A DNA stretch of 64,000 bases from Maylandia zebra. Taxonomy: Eukaryota > Chordata > Actinopteri > Cichliformes > Cichlidae. Location of the stretch: contig NC_135176.1 of the NCBI RefSeq assembly GCF_041146795.1, positions 25,801,786 through 25,865,785 of the forward strand, read 5' to 3'. A model generated the notes under the pieces. It made no database searches. It was given only the letters and a program-made list of their open reading frames with translations, and was not told the DNA's origin. A program made the translations under genes and the position numbers. Below, piece after piece: positions 48,118-61,500 of the stretch (its first letter is position 1; each line of letters starts with the position of its first letter).

Positions 48118-51100
48118 CTATTTGATTTTGGCCAAAGCTGCAGCTCTCCTCTCCGTATTCTGAAACAAAGCTCGGACCAGATTCTTCACCTCCGAACTCG
48201 AGAACTCCAAAGCCAGCGGACCTTTACTGTCAGCCCACCTATGGAGACGAATCAGAGACAAGTCAGACAGCCACACAAAAGAAAAGAGATATAGTAAGAT
48301 ACTTAGATCTTCCAGTCAAAGACTATTAATGGTCCCACAAAGTCATTTTAAGACCAGGGGGGATAAATCCTTTAGAACTGTGGCCCCCTCCAGCTTTAAG
48401 AAGCAGCTGAAGACTCATTTATTCAGACTGGTTTAACTAGTTTTAGGCAGTATGATGTTTTATGTATGCTGTTATACATATTATGGCTATGTTCACACTG
48501 CAGGCGAAAGCGCATCAAATCCGACTTTTTTGACCCTATGTGACCCATATCCGATCATGGTATGACAGTGTGAACAGCACAAATCCGATATTTTCAAATC
48601 CGATCTGGGTCACTTTCGTATGTGGTACTGAATCAGATACATATCCGATGTTTCAGAAAGCGACTGCTGTTTGAACGGTGAAGGCGCATTAAATCCGTCT
48701 TTTACGTCACTGACACAAGACAGACGCCAATTATCAGCGCCGGAGAAGCGCCCGATAAGACATCGCGAACGCTTCCTGGCTATCAGGTGAAACTGCTGGG
48801 AAGACAACGTTGGAGAAACGTGACCATTTTATTTGTACTGCATAATCTGCAGATTCTGACAAAAATCTGCAACTATCCTTTGAAGCACCGCTCCTCTAAA
48901 ACAGCAATAACGATAATTATTAGGTTATCTACATTATTATGTAAATAACAAAATAGCTTAAAGCAAAAAATTGGGAAACGTAAAGTCTTTATATTAAGGG
49001 CCATCAGTCAAACAATACTGTTTGCTCTGGTCTAAACAGAGTGCGTTGTGTGTGACATCTTCTTTTGCGCATGCGGGCCGCTTTGAGCGTTCACACTAGA
49101 GCGCGTTTGCTGTCGCATTTTATTTGTAGTGTGAACGAGCAGACAAAAAAATCGGATTTGATCAAAAAATCGGAATTGAGCATTAAGACCTGCAGTGTAA
49201 ACGTAGCCTATGTTTTTATCTTCTGTGCTTTTTTTTTTTTTTTTTAATGCCAGTTTTTAATGCAAAGCACTCTGTGGATTATTTTCCTCCCCCCATGACA
49301 GGTACTGGATAAATAAATACATAAATAAATAAATATGCATGCATGTAAAAGCAGACTTATAAAAATTTATCAATGGAGAAATATCACTGTAAATTCCTAC
49401 ATACTAACTTTTCTTTTATAGCTATAAAAATATAACACCGTCACACTTACAAACAAGCCATTACCGGTAATTTAAAGGCTGAATGGATTAAAAGTAATGA
49501 CAAGCCACTGTTACACCACACCTTTATGTTATTTTCTGTGTTGTGAAGTTTCTTTCTTACCTGTCAACAATCTCCTGCAGATTGGCCTGCAGCACGATGA
49601 CGAGCTCCTTGAAGGTGCCCCACTTCTTCACATAGAGGGGCACTTCCTCCTGATATTTCTTATTCTTCTTTTCCTCAGCCAGAGGGATAAAGACCAGCGG
49701 GCCTTCATCAATTATAGTTTGGCACAAAGTCTGGAGATGGTTCCCATCCTCAGAGGAAATGTCCTATAGTGACAAATACAATCCTTATTAAAGATTAAAT
49801 ATGTCAACTCCGAGCATGTAACACAGCATCCTAGTATTAGAACCTGAATTTCATATTTCATCAACCAAAGACAACATCTTATTAGGGCTTTATTATGACA
49901 AATGTTTATTTGCTTGATTCGTCAACTTTAATTTCAGTAACGCAAACCTCTAGCATCATGACTTTGGCAGTAACTTCTGTGATGGCTGTGTTGAGGAGGT
50001 TGCCCATGGCTTTACAATAGATGCTGACCGGAAGGACATCCTGCCAGACTGTACCCAACTGCTTCAACTGATGAATAACCTGCAATCAAACAAAAAGATG
50101 AGTGGAGCATGAGTAAAAAGCACTGCACAGCCTAAAGGGTGAAAATGGACTAACATGTATGTAGTGCTTTCCTAGTCTTACTGACCACTCAAAGGACTTT
50201 GAATGGATATTTACATTATACTCATTAACTATTTAATAAGGATATCAATTAAGAAAGCATTTCAGCTGCCCCTCGTGTGGCTCTGATGGAATTGATCCCC
50301 CCATTTAGACACCCCCATTTACCACAGTCTTTGAAAAGCCTTATTGGAAGGTGTAACTTAACCTCATACGCCTCTTTTCCACTAGCACCTATCTGGCTCA
50401 ACTCGACTCTTAGTGTTTTCTATCAGTTGGTACTACCTGGCACCGGGTACTTTTTAGTACCACTCGGCCAGGGTTCCAAGCACCCAAGAGTCGAGCCGAA
50501 TGGCTCTCTTTTTCCTTAAGCCAAAGACCCAGCAGCAGACATTCCTCAGTGTCCTCCATTGTTGTGTTGCATTTGTGTCACATACAAATAATGTCACGGG
50601 CCTCCTTGCTCTAATGACCCCAGCTACACTGAGGTTATACTCAATTATAGTTCTTAAACTACAAAACCGAGTTTAGTCGAGTAAGAACAAGTGGAAAAGA
50701 GGCCTGATCATGATATACTTCTATTCAAACCTTCTTCTAACAACAGTGCTAACCACCACATCAGCTTGGTGCCCAAACTCTTTTTCTATAATGAGCATTT
50801 CTCCCCACTCACCTGCCGTACTGCTTTGCTAGCTGCAGTGTAGTTATCTTCATCATCCAGGTTGCAGAAATTGTGAGCAGTGGAAAGTCGCTCCAGCAGT
50901 TCAGCTCTCTGAACATTCAGCTGGGCTAAGAAGCATTGGGCACCTGCAAGAAAAAGAACAAAAAGGGATAAATGTTTTTGGAGAGATAAGTGTGCTCATA
51001 TTTCAAAGCAAACTGTAGATTGAATGTTGGTCCTTGGTAGGAAACTTTTGCCCCGATTTTGCCATAAAGCCCCTTTCTCTCTTTGGTCCAGCGTGACAGA

Positions 51101-54100
51101 AACTTGAAATCAAATCTTGAGTATCTGAATCATTAATAATTTGCATCTGGCAACAACAGAGGGCAGTTCATAGTACGACAATTCATGACAGAATGCTTAC
51201 CCAGTTTCCTGAATCCTGGCACCATGTCAACAAAAGTTGCGACGCCCTCGCTGAGAGGCTGCGGCAGGTGGTTTCTGAAATGGTGACCCAGGGTGAGTAG
51301 ATGATGGGCCAGGTACATGCAGTTGTTGTGCTGGATGGCAGCTAGGTGAGGAAATTTGAGAAGGTTTTCCCTGAGTAACAGAGAAACAACAGTTACTCAT
51401 TTACATTTTCGCAATACATGTACTGCTTTTGTCCGTCACATGTTATGTGATGGAAACAGCCTTACTTGTGGTACGTTGGCACAACATCGTAGAACAGCTG
51501 GAAAATGTTTCTCACAGTGAAGAAGAGCTGCAAAGCACTGCAAAGAAGAACAGAACAGTTTTCAAATTGAGTGCGTAAAGAATCAACCTTCCCCGTGCAG
51601 TGTAAAGTCTATATATAAATAAAAGGATATTTTGACCTAAGGTATTGAAATCACTTTGAAACTGCAACAGCTAAGGGACAGTATTAGATTTCTCATTTTA
51701 GAAAAGCACAGAAGGATTATTATCAGGACTCAAGCATACATCAACACAAAACACAGTGAGCTCTCTCAGAACTGTAACAGACCTTTGTGTTGAGCTCCCA
51801 ACAGCTTCACACAGAGTGTCGAGTGCCAGCTCCATCAGCTGCTGCACTGACTCACTGATGCGACAGGCTGGCAGCCTCAGACTCCACGCAGACAGCTGCT
51901 TTGAGTTCTCCATTGTCACCTCCTCCTTTAAGCTCTCTGGCTTGACCTTGCTCTCTGAACTTGGAGCTGGCAGCTTGGGGAGGCGAAGTTTTGAGTCTGG
52001 TGTGATCTATTACATAAAGTTTGTAAGAAGGAAATAATTTGCAGCAGGGGTAATTACAAGCGTAATCACACATGCATGTAATTTTGTACAACTCCAGTGG
52101 AATAGTTATTTAAATACATCTTCACACAACAGTTTTTGTAGCATATTTAGGAGGTGGCCTGATGAAAACCATTTAATGATTTTTACACAAAGATCTTAAA
52201 AGGATAAGGAAAACTTCACAATATTAGCTAAAAATACAACATAATTCATTTTTTGACATTCTGTGGAATGTTTTTCACATTATGATAAGAGAACACTCAG
52301 ACACTCAGCCTCACATACTTTGACTGTGTTATGCATCTTTGAGGTCATGAGTTTACGGGCTGCTACAATGACGTCCTTGCACTTCTTGCTGGCAAAATGA
52401 CAGTTAACATCTCTGGCATATTTGAGCAGGTCTGTGGAATCACCCTGCAGATACTCCATCTCCTTTAGAGACTTCTCGAACTCCTCTGTTTCCTTTATCA
52501 CCTTCAACACAAAAAGAGAACAAATACATAGTAAAAATGTAGTTGCGTGTATTATAATATTATTATACTAGACAAAGAGCTGTTAGGTCCATACAGTGTT
52601 GTATTTCTCCAGCTGGCTGCTGTTGGTGGGGATGGAGTGCACCAAGCACTCATGTATGATGGTGTGGGACATTTCCTCCCAAATCAGCTCCCCCAAGATA
52701 GCGGACAACTTTTTATCACCAATCGACACGTCTGGAAAATAATAAACAAGTGACTTGCCTCTTCAACAAGACTCAGATGCAATATTTCAGGTTAGCATGG
52801 ATAATTTCTCCTCATATTCAGTCTGTCATTGCTTTCTATGTAATGACCCCAAAAGATGTAAAACCCAGTATGTATTTTACAACCAGTACGTGCAGCCATA
52901 CTGTACCTAGGAGGTGTGAATGAAGCGTCTTGAGCACCAGCAGCAGCTTGTTGTAGACCTTTGAAGGTGCGCATCGCTCCTCGTCGCTCTCCTCCAAACA
53001 CTGCAGGGCCAGCGTGGTTCCCTCACCCTGCTGCTCAGTCACTCTCACAGACAGAGACGCGTACATCACCAACGGCTTCAACATGTTCTTCAAAAGCACC
53101 TGACCTGAATATCAACAGAAAGCATAAGTGAGCGGGGTTCTGACCTCAGGTACATTGTGGTTCAGAGCTAAATAGATTAACCTGTCTGACTCACTTGAGA
53201 AACATCTTTAACAAAGAAAATTATGTTATAAAAATTGCAGCGCTGTACCACAAATATGGTATAGAACAGTCACACATTTATCATAAATATTTTAAATGAA
53301 ATAAAGTACATACAAGGTATTATACACATTTTAAAAGAACACAAAAGTACTGCTGCTTTATGGCGGTGCTGCTTCTTCTTACTGAAGAGTTTGATCTTGT
53401 GCTGAAGGTCTCCCTGGATGGCCAGAGCTTGCAGGACAGAGCTCAGTAGTGTAGGTGGTTTCAGTTCGCCATCCTTACTGCAAGCATTGCTCAGTTTCAG
53501 CTCCACCTTCAAGAAAGACATCTCCCCTGCAGGCTCTGGGAACACACACCCAAAAGCTACAGCTCAAGTATACTTTAAGATTATCTTATAAAATCTAACT
53601 AATGTGTTCAAGCCTGTTGGGCACAATCGTGGATAACGTTCTCACCTGGAAAAAGGTGAGAGCTAGTTAGCAATAGAGCTTGGCTTGTTTATTTAGCACA
53701 TGAAATGTGGAAAAGAGCTCACACAAAGAGTGGTACCCTGTTCTTTCAGGATGTCTTACCCTTTGTGGATGGTAACTTCCAGATGACGAGGCGCTTCCAT
53801 TCATCTCCCAGGTGGTAAATGAGGTTCTCTCTCTGCACTGTCAACTCAGAGCTGAGAGCACTGAGGAGCGGCAGCTCAGAAGTCTTCCAGCGCTTCAGTG
53901 ATCCCACACTTTTCCTTGCCTTCAATAAAAATATGACCCATGAAGTAGTCTGTTTATGTCCACTCAGCTACCGAGAGAAAGCATCTTACACAGGCAACAG
54001 GACAACAACTGTGGAACAGTAACCAGGTCACTTTAGGGAAACAGTTCCCCTCTTCTTCATTTAAAAGAGTCACATGTACGCAGGAGGCATTCCAGCCATC

Positions 54101-57100
54101 TTTTTCAGTCTATTTAACGCAGTTGTCTGGGGTTCTCTTTTTGTATAACTGAACAGCATTGTTAGTGCAGCGTATCTGGTCACAGTAACTGACACACACA
54201 CAGACCCCAAAGGAACTAAAAAAAATCTTTTAACAATGGCCCATTTTATCATGGTATTTGTGTGATTGTATTTGTTCTGCCTCATCTTTACTGACACAGT
54301 CATGCCTTTTGTTTTTCAGCTGTACTTCACTTAGCTTAAAGCCACTGTATAGGCTCACTGGGGTGAATTGCACATTGGATTAGATATGTCACAAAAATGC
54401 CATTGAGTGAAAAGGCCAAACATAGCTACCTCTGTTTGAATTAACTACAAACAGCATACAACACTGACTGGCAGTGCTTTGTTCTTTTTTGGAACAGCTT
54501 TTATTATAATCACATTTATTTCAGATATATTGTAAGTGAACTTTCTGAGGAAGCAGGCAAATATGATCAAGTCATTACACTAGTTTTCAGTCACCCTCTG
54601 CTTTTTTCACCTCCACATTTTGTATCACTAAATATTTTAACTTGTTTGTGAAACATTAAAACAAATTTCTGTTTATCAAAATGAAAGGAAATGAAAGAAC
54701 TTGTTAAGTAAGGTAACACAGACTTATTACCTTAACAGTAAGTAGAATAAATTAAATAGTACTGGACTGATGGTTAATGATTGCCTTTCTAGTAAGTTGA
54801 GCACTCAAAAAGTCTCAGAAGCTCACATTTATCTATGCTTAAGCACTTTCTAACATTCACACGCACATTCAAACTCCAATGGATGTTATTCACAACTCAA
54901 GGTTTGGGATCTCGCTCAAGGACACTTTGGCATGCGAACCGGAGGAGTCCGCGACTGAACCTCTAACCTGCTTTACCACCTAACCTGGGGCTCATGTGTG
55001 CAGTCACCTTAAAAAGACAAATTTTTGAGGCAGATAAATGCTGGTTTAGCGCTGAGTATTGTTTAAAGTAACCTAAGGCTGTGTGGACATGAATGAAGCA
55101 GCTCTTACTCTTTCCAGCCGGTTGGCAGCATCCACATACTTCTTCTCCAGTAAAGCCTTGTTGAATTCTTCCATTGCACTGTGAAACTGAGTCACACGGC
55201 AGATACATCAGTCACAGAAACATCTATACCGCCTTAAACACAAACAAACAAACAAACAAACAAACAAAAACCACACACACGCACAAAAAAAACAGGATCT
55301 TTGCTAATAAAACACTTTGTCAAGTGACAGAGAAGCTGGCCAGTTCACCCTATTTTTCAGGATAATTTACAATCATAACTCATTGTTATTATTTTTATCA
55401 TTATTGTTGTTGTTGTTGTTATATGAAAATACATTAAAAACAAAAACACTACATAGAAAAACAGAACACACAAATTCTCAAAAAATATAAACACAAAACA
55501 TACAAGAGAATTAAAAACGAACATACATGCAATTAAAAACCGATAAGAGATGATTAAAGGATCACGAAAAGAACACAAACGAGAGAAGAAGAGACGCTAT
55601 CACATCAAAGCAAATAATTAAAAATGTGTTTTCTGAAGTTTCATGAGGAAAAATTGATTTTGCAAGTCTCAGCTCGTCATGCAGGATTGTTCCATGCCAA
55701 GGGGTCCTATTACATTTAAGTGATGCTAAAACTAGTAAGAATATGAACTTCTGCATTTTGAAACAGTTGGTGTGCTTTTCCCTTTATATTTAAAAAAAAC
55801 AAAAAAACAAAACAAAACAAGAACAGTAGTAAAGTATCCTAGAGCAATAGAGACCTTTATTATGGGAGCTGTTTGGAGAAAGGACTGGTTGGAAGCATCC
55901 ATGCAATTATTTGACTTTAATATAAAAACTCAAGAATAGTGTACCTCTTTTAGGTGTCCAAGCATTGTTATGATGACGGTATTTTTCTCCAGCTGTTGCT
56001 TCAGCTTTGTATATTCAGCCACGGCTACATGGACGTTCTGCACCTACGTCCACATCAACAAATACTTTAAAAGCATGCTACTAAGTTATACCACAAGAAA
56101 AACCTACTTCATGAAACAGAATGAGACCTGGTTCAACTTTCACTTTAAACAATTTCATACATACTTCATTCTCAATGCAGTTTTTTAGAGTGTCCATTTC
56201 TTTGGAGACTGCATCAACCTGTAACATCAGCTCCTCTGATGACTGGAGACTGGGCAGGAAATCGTTGTATCGCTTATTTATCATGTCGCACACCTCTTCC
56301 TGGAGAAAAGACATAAAGACAAACGAGTCTTTTATTTCATATTAATAATTATGAGACAACCATTTAACTTTTACTCATCTATAACCTGCTGAATAAGCTC
56401 AGATAGCACATTTTTGAAGTTTCTTAACGATTACAATTATTTGTGTGTTGTTGAAAATAAGCCTAAGGCTTAGTGTGTAGTGTAACTCCTATCAAAACAC
56501 ACAACAGTTGATATAAATACACTATGGTGGAAATCATGCAAAACCCAAATAAGAGCAGTTAAATTAATTTAATGCGGCAGACAAACGTGGAAGAAGGCTG
56601 TCAGAGCTGGCTAAAACTTTAACAGGTGTCCTGAAATCCTGTTAACTACAGCCTATTTATTACTATAAGTAAAGATATTAGACCTAAAAAAAAAATAAAA
56701 AAAAAGATCAGCTGGCGATAACTAGTCACCTGGTGTTTGTATCACCTACGATGCCCAGCCAGAAACATTAAGCCTGTTTAACCACGGCACGGCAACTCAC
56801 ATCATTCATTATAAGATCTGCATCAGACCAAAAGTCGTCTCTAAATCTAGAGAAAGCATAACTTATTTCTTAAGCTTACACACCTCCTCCCGTTGTACAG
56901 TAATATTTACAAGCCACGTAACCTAGGTGTCAGTACTGAGTCTGTACCACAGATAGCTTAGTCCAAATCTTGCTAAACAAACGAAGTTAACTCGCTTTGA
57001 GCTTTACTGACAGTCTGCATGTATTATCAGATTTTCTGGTTAATTTCTACATGCAGCTGAGTGTAACTTCAGGTAGTAAAGTTAAAGCAATGACGGGGAC

Positions 57101-57294
57101 CTAACCGTAAACCCGCTAACAGCTAAGAGTTGGTTCAAACTTTGCGTAGCGCGACGTTAGCTGATGCTATGACGCTAGTCGGTGGTTACCTTTGTGTCCT
57201 CCACTTTTCGCGACATCTTGCTTATTTTGCCAGACAGATCCTCCTTCTCCAGTTTGCCAGAGCTGGCTAGAACTTCAGTCACAAACGACGCCAT
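48118..57294 (-). CDS. zw10: ZW10, kinetochore and vesicle-tethering protein
   Basis: ZW10 is a subunit of the RZZ complex (ROD-Zwilch-ZW10), which recruits dynein and checkpoint proteins to kinetochores. It also belongs to the NRZ complex that tethers Golgi-to-ER vesicles. Exons in transcript order: 57294-57190, 56299-56165, 56043-55945, 55186-55109, 53919-53760, 53535-53383, 53104-52907, 52731-52595, 52501-52319, 52006-51783, 51537-51466, 51370-51201, 50943-50813, 50079-49948, 49763-49561, 48238-48118. They total 2301 bases and 766 residues, against 779 in human. The N-terminus [20 protein letters not shown] matches human ZW10 and starts a helical, coiled-coil-like region (1-130). All splice junctions are GT/AG and in phase. 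The last intron carries a transposon fragment and a MITE; another MITE lies in the intron 50080-50812. Confidence 0.96.
48290..48445 (+). mobile_element. Decayed LINE C-terminal tail
   Basis: 'ggggataaatcctttagaac' followed by 'tccagctttaagaagcagc' and 'gaagactcatttattcaga' is the nucleotide form of the '...[14 protein letters not shown]' ending of fish LINE ORFs, with frameshifts. It lies in the last ZW10 intron, just before the MITE at 48485. Confidence 0.5.
48485..49208. mobile_element. MITE-like DNA transposon with TAT duplication
   Basis: The terminal inverted repeats are GGCTATGTTCACACTGC on the left and GGCTACGTTTACACTGC on the reverse-complemented right end. They are flanked by TAT at 48482-48484 and 49209-49211. 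The interior repeats the motif 'aatccgat' and is non-coding. A three-base duplication fits PIF/Harbinger-like elements, but the superfamily is not proven. Confidence 0.7.
50370..50704. mobile_element. MITE-like element in a ZW10 intron
   Basis: The left end CGCCTCTTTTCCACTAG and the reverse-complemented right end GGCCTCTTTTCCACTTG form inverted repeats about 335 bases apart. Inner sequence includes 'ggctcaactcgactcttag'. I found no clear target-site duplication. It lies between ZW10 exons 50943-50813 and 50079-49948. Confidence 0.6.
54840..54985 (+). repeat. Dispersed fish repeat, second copy
   Basis: 'aagcactttctaacattcac' leads to 'ctcaaggacactttggcatg' and 'ctgctttaccacctaacctg'. It shares the '...ggacactttg...taccacct' layout with 3270-3372. 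It is in a ZW10 intron. Confidence 0.55.
55241..55270. repeat. (AAAC)n short tandem repeat
   Basis: About seven AAAC units in the ZW10 intron between exons 55945-56043 and 55109-55186. Confidence 0.85.
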
Positions 57295-57774
57295 GCTTTT
57301 TAGTAACGTTATATTGTCCTAGCAAAACTGTGACAGGTCAGCACAACAGCAGCAGCTCAGGACCCGCCGACCGCTCTGATTGGTCCTCACTGTCGTCTTT
57401 GATTACGCCTGCAAACTGCTGCGAGATCAAACCACTACCGCCCCCAGGTGTTCCCGCAGGGTAGATGTAAATATTTTGGAAAAAAAGAGAAGAAGCTGAC
57501 GCAAAAAGACAGTCATAAAAAAATCTTGTTAGTCTTTCATAATTTTTAATTTTATTAAACTTTTAAACGGTTTTAAATAATTTTAATTGTTTAAAATATA
57601 TATAAAATACACACAAAAATACTGTCTGAAGCTCAAATTGTCTGGTTTATATGTGGAAATTTTGACTCGATTTTAACTTTATTTTATCCATGTCTTGTTT
57701 TCTTTTTCATTTACCTTTGGTCAATGAGCTGGTTTCAGTTTTTGTGCAAATGTACTGTTTATAAAGTTGGGGGA

Positions 57775-57870
57775 TCCTGCAGTCAGGTGAGACTGAAAAA
57801 GTCACTTGGATGAGTGACGAAACGTTTCTCCTATTGTAAACGCTACGTCCAGATCAACAATTGTTTTGTT
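57775..57870 (+). repeat. Dispersed repeat ('gagtgacgaaacgt' type)
   Basis: The segment 'cttggatgagtgacgaaacg' followed by 'ctacgtccagatcaacaatt' resembles a repeat common in fish genomes. A related piece, 'gtccagatgaccagactcaa', lies at 58210. Confidence 0.5.
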
Positions 57871-58320
57871 TCTTTAATTACCCTGCAAATTTTATTTGAT
57901 TAACTTACTTATCTTAATGGTTAAATTTCATATACATAAATCCAAATTTTCTAACGCAAAACCATACTTTCAATGCTTTTTAAATAAAACCAAACTATAT
58001 GTTAAAACTATACAACTTTCCCAAAATATAAAAGCTTTTAAAACCATAAACTAATGCTTCTTGTTAAATATTATGTGATTTTGTTTCTTGACTGTATCTA
58101 TTTGTTTTTACACTAAACCCCCTGACATTATGTTTTGTTCATTTATATATTTACTTTGTGTTTTGTCAATAAAGTCTATTAAAAAACAAACAAACAAACA
58201 AAAAAAAACCGTCCAGATGACCAGACTCAACGCTTTGGAGCTTTGGTCAATGGGTGGCGATAATGCTGCTGTAATCTGGTGTTCAAACCGCAAAAAACTA
58301 GAAGAAGAAGAACATCGTTT

Positions 58321-58334
58321 ATCTCTATGGCAAC
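58321..58334 (+). promoter_or_regulatory. X-box (RFX factor site) upstream of MKS1
   Basis: ATCTCT-AT-GGCAAC fits the X-box consensus RYYNYY-N(1-3)-RRNRAC at every position. It lies 212 bases upstream of the MKS1 ATG. RFX factors drive ciliary genes through such sites, and the C. elegans MKS1 orthologue is an X-box gene. The match is seen; the function is inferred. Confidence 0.6.
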
Positions 58335-58545
58335 GACAACTACCAATTTGCCTCGCTTTGTCCACAAGTGTTTCGATTTATATTTTTATACACATATATA
58401 CATTTTTTTTACTGCTTACATTTACACCTTTGACTAATGTCTTTCTTTACGAAATGAAAGTATCTGCACAAAGGCGTATGTGTGTGCTAACTGCAGCTAA
58501 TAAAAAGTGCTACGTGAGGAGCTAACATCTCACCGCTAAATAGTC

Positions 58546-61500
58546 ATGACAGATTGCTGGAACACAGACACCGGAGAAGCTGTCTATCGGTCCCGGGATG
58601 CTATCAAAAACTTGAAAATAAAGTAAGTAGCCTATGGTTGTATTAGATCGTATTTTATACGAGTATCGAAGGACAACTCATAAAGAAAATGAGTATTACT
58701 GAGACCGAGATGAGACATTTTTGAGCTGTTTTTTTCACCAAACTATTCCACTACTTTCACTGTTTTAAGGAAAGAATGTGAAGATTAGAAATCTACGTCT
58801 ACAAACATATGTGTTAACGCCAAGACACGTTGTTTCCACGCTTTATTTCCATTTGTTCACATCCTTTAGGGTGCGCATAGAGAGAGTGACCTCCACATCA
58901 GCTCTCACACAGCATCTCCAGCAGCAGTTTCTGTCCCGGCAAGACAGAGGAGCAATTGAACTGGAAACACTGTCATCACAAGGCCAGACAGGTAAAATTA
59001 CATTGAGAAACTACTTATTTTTTGCTTGGTTAGTGTTGAGTCGACGTTTGATTTCCGGCTTTCCAGCTTGGTTTTAAAATTTATGTTCAAGCTGTGATCA
59101 TTTGCAGGCCTTGAAGTTTACTGAGGATGTTGCATGAGTTATTATGGCTACATAGCTCAAACCTCTAGCCAGTTTAAAGCTGGTATAAAGGTGGACTTTG
59201 CATGAAATAAAAAAGAGTGCTACATTTAAATTGGCAGTTAGTCGCCCTGAGTAAACTTTAATACTACAGCCTTTTCTGCACCAGTCCAAGCTGTCCTACA
59301 ATACTTCCAACTACCCCGTTAAGCCTTCAAGCTTAGCCCATAAATAACAACACAACATTATTATCATTCTTTCTGTGTTTCAATGTCACTTGCTGAACAG
59401 TCCTTGGTGTTGAAAATGATCAGTCATCTTTCCTCATTTTCTCTTTCCTGTCCTCTTGTTCTTAAATTCTGAGAACAAAGTTCTCTTATTTTTCCTCAGA
59501 AACTGGCTGTACCTGCAAAAAAGTATAACTGAATAGTATTCCAACCATAACTTAATTCACATTCTGCATGTATTATTAACATAAGTTGTCTGGAAGCAAC
59601 CTCAGGCTGCAGCACCTGAAAAATTGACATAATTGATACAATTTCTTCATTAAAGCCTCTATTATAATTAATTATTTATTAATGGTGTTCTGAACTGGGG
59701 CGTGGCACTTGTATTTGCCCATATTAGGATGGCTCTTTCCTTTGAGGCTTATTTTAATATCTTGGCATTTATGCTACTCTGACATCAGGTGATAATGAAG
59801 AGGAGCTAGTGGTTGGCTGGCAGGAGAAATTCTTCAGTCAGGTAGAATTTTGAATATTTAACATCCTACTCTCACTGCAAATTATATTGAAAACAATTGA
59901 AATGTTTACTATTTAAAACTGGACACTGGACATTATTACTTTACATTTCTGTGACTGTCTGTAATTCCAGTATGAAATGGAGCTGTTCCAGAACGAAGCA
60001 GCATGTCAGACCCCTCTGGACCGTCAGTACCACACAGAAGTCAAAGCCCTCAACAGGGGCAAGGGTCGACGCAATCGCAGAATTTTCACATACACCGATC
60101 ATGACCGCTACACCAGCTGCCTTCCAGTACATCAGCTGGTAGGTTGCACTGTATTCTCACTGTATTTGTCCAACACGACAAGCATATTTGCAGAGGTATT
60201 CCAAAAGTAATGTTTTTTTTTTTTATAAATATATTTAAATGGGACACACTAAAGGCTAGATTTGGACCAAAAACATGTTGTAGGTTTAGAAGCAGTTACA
60301 GTATTTATCACCTATGAGTGTATCCCTTTATCATGTGACCAAATGGACGTGTTTACTGTAAAGGCTTTTTGCAGTCCTCTGTGTGTTGTGCTTGGTATTT
60401 GTGGCATAGTGCAGTCTGGCTATCCTTAAAAACCTTACACAGATCTATCAAGTAAAGTTTTGTGGATTATCATGTCTCATAAGACATGCCTGCCAGCAAA
60501 GTTCAAAAGCAATCCTTTTAACCACTCATTTAGTGGCCGCATTAGGCCCTATCATGATTGTTGTTGAACTTTTTGTGCCCAATAATGGCCATAATTTCAA
60601 ATTTGCAGGGAACATGCAACACATTAAATATAAAAATGTAGTGCAGTGTATCCAAAGTGCAGGTGTACCTATCTTTAAGGTGTATTTTTAGTACAAGGAC
60701 GTATAGAGTACATCATGCAGTTCATAATGCAGTTCATAGTGCAAATGAATGATACATCCATATAGTTTCAGTGCATAATGGTGCATAATTGCTCATACTT
60801 ACTGAACAGGTGATGTTGAGGGTGGGAGAGGTTAGTGATGATGATGCTGGCAACCTTCCTCATGATTCTGGTGGCATATTGTGATGATATGGAGGGCAAA
60901 CTGCAACCAGTGTTCTTGAAGGCTCTCCATAATACTTTTCAAGCTGCTGTTTGTCCTGACTGTTTTACCGTACCTGTCAGGATGGAGAAAGTAAGCATGC
61001 TGTCTGTGATGGCTCTGCTCACAGTACTTTCCCTGACAGTTTTTTTTTTTGATAACTCTGATAGTTTGACAACTTATTTGCTACACATGGTCTAGACTTT
61101 TCTCTCCAAAAGCAACCAGCTTTGCAGATTTCTAATTTTTATTTATTTGTGCAAAATAAATCTAAGACCCCAAACTGTGCAGTTCCAGCTTCTCTAACTG
61201 TGTTTGTGTGTTTCTTGTGACCTTGTGGCCCTCGCAGCAGCATGCTACTGACATATTTACCACCAAATCCAACCCAACCTTCCTGGCTGAGAGGATGGCC
61301 AGTGTGAGACACAGACGTCAAGAAAGACGCACCATGTGGGTGAAACTATGTTTTCAGATTGATTAAAAACCTACATTGTCTTTCCTCATTACATTCTGTG
61401 TATTATTTTCTATTCATCTTCCTGTCTAAATCCATTATAATCCACCTAATGATTCTTTTCCTAATGAAAGTAAAGACATAAAAATAGGATATAATCCTAA

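Larger units (their letters stand above)
57295..58545. other. Divergent intergenic region between ZW10 and MKS1
   Basis: The start codons of ZW10 (minus) and MKS1 (plus) are 1251 bases apart, so this interval holds both promoters. It includes a decayed repeat at about 57775-57870 ('cacttggatgagtgacgaaacg' type, familiar from many fish loci), a T-rich stretch, and an RFX-type X-box match at 58321-58334. No exon is supported. Confidence 0.6.
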
